From contig CANSLE010000176.1 in assembly GCA_947647645.1 (NCBI GenBank), positions 1 through 5,601 on the forward strand: a stretch of DNA of 5,601 bases. Reading direction: 5' to 3'. The notes under the pieces were generated by a model. That model saw nothing but the letters and a program-made list of their open reading frames with translations, did no database searches and was not told the origin of the DNA. This document shows, piece by piece, positions 5,396 through 5,601 of this stretch; within the stretch, counting starts at the first letter, position 1; every line of letters begins with the position of its first letter. Source of the DNA: an uncultured Microbacterium sp. (lineage in GTDB: Bacteria; Actinomycetota; Actinomycetes; Actinomycetales; Microbacteriaceae). The position numbers and the translations under genes were made by a program.

Positions 5396-5423
5396 TGTCG
5401 CAGAGTGATGCGCCGTGCATAAT
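5395..5423 (+). promoter_or_regulatory. Candidate promoter of the NUDIX gene
   Basis: CATAAT at 5418-5423 matches the -10 consensus at 5 of 6 bases. A weak -35, GTGTCG (5395-5400), lies 17 bases upstream and abuts NrdR box 2. Transcription would start near 5430, about 50 bases before the gene. Confidence 0.4.
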
Positions 5424-5467
5424 CCGGGCGTGGTCTTCGACCCGAGGGTGCATGGCCGCCGGGGTGT

Positions 5468-5473
5468 GAAAGG
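5468..5473 (+). promoter_or_regulatory. Ribosome binding site of the NUDIX gene
   Basis: GAAAGG lies 8 bases before the GTG at 5482. An in-frame stop at 5467-5469 limits the possible starts to the GTGs at 5482 or 5491; the spacing favours 5482. Confidence 0.6.
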
Positions 5474-5481
5474 CTGAACGG

Positions 5482-5601
5482 GTGACGATCGTGCCTCCCG
5501 CTCCCGGTGAGCCGCGCCGCCCCCACGGGCCGCGCGACCCGGGCGACGCGTGGGTGGTCGCCGACGACGGCACGCGATACTGGGGGCGTTTCGGCGCGGC
5601 G
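5482..5601 (+). CDS. NUDIX-family hydrolase, N-terminal part (3' end outside window)
   Basis: Forty codons are visible, with a GTG start and an open frame to the window edge. After a proline- and arginine-rich leader of about 20 residues comes DAWVVADDGTRYWGRFGAA. This closely resembles the start of actinobacterial NUDIX hydrolases, where a W-G-x-F-G-A-A-G segment begins the fold. NUDIX enzymes cleave nucleoside diphosphates linked to another group, for example damaged or excess nucleotides. The defining Nudix box (GX5EX7REUXEEXGU) would lie beyond the window, so the catalytic residues cannot be seen and the substrate is unknown. It is transcribed away from nrdD across a 177-base shared control region. 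Codon use fits the neighbours. The family call rests on recall of N-terminal similarity only. Confidence 0.65.
   Translation, partial: MTIVPPAPGEPRRPHGPRDPGDAWVVADDGTRYWGRFGAA

Noticed and set aside
3595..5469. Long plus-strand open frame of 624 codons opposite nrdD
   Set aside because: The translation is a low-complexity mix of Val, Glu, Ala, Gly and Arg, opposite a gene with clear catalytic motifs. It is an antisense shadow.

Overview
This is high-GC actinobacterial DNA, most likely from a Microbacterium or another member of the Microbacteriaceae. The evidence is the GC-rich third codon positions, the cmk-der gene pair with the acidic N-terminal extension typical of actinobacterial Der, and the general style of the proteins. 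The genus is an inference from protein and codon style and has not been tested by a search.

Layout from left to right. (1) Positions 1-241 hold the 3' end of cmk (cytidylate kinase), overlapping by 11 bases the complete gene der (231-1754), a double-GTPase ribosome assembly factor; both are on the + strand. (2) Positions 1755-2689 (935 bases) have no credible gene. They hold a GC-rich hairpin at the der stop codon and an array of five copies of an imperfectly palindromic element of about 85 bp. Part of the array is a near-perfect 173-bp tandem duplication, and degraded remnants follow it. (3) Positions 2690-5304 on the - strand hold an operon nrdD-nrdG for the oxygen-sensitive class III ribonucleotide reductase and its radical-SAM activase. 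The two genes overlap by 31 bases. (4) Positions 5305-5481 are a divergent control region with two 16-bp sites that fit the NrdR-box pattern, placed exactly 31 bp apart, and candidate promoters in both directions. (5) From 5482 a NUDIX-family gene starts on the + strand and runs out of the window.

How it works together: NrdG uses SAM and a 4Fe-4S cluster to place a glycyl radical on NrdD, which then reduces ribonucleotides to deoxyribonucleotides without oxygen. The paired sites upstream suggest that the dNTP/ATP-sensing repressor NrdR controls the operon and perhaps the divergent NUDIX gene. The array lies between the convergent der and nrdG transcripts, so it may act as a two-way 3' end or terminator region.

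The points most worth a second look are the mosaic palindrome array, the paired NrdR boxes, and an apparent excess of the heptamer GGATGCC/GGCATCC in both genes and repeats, where it brings in codons that are rare in such a GC-rich genome. No clearly new defence system or mobile gene system is visible.
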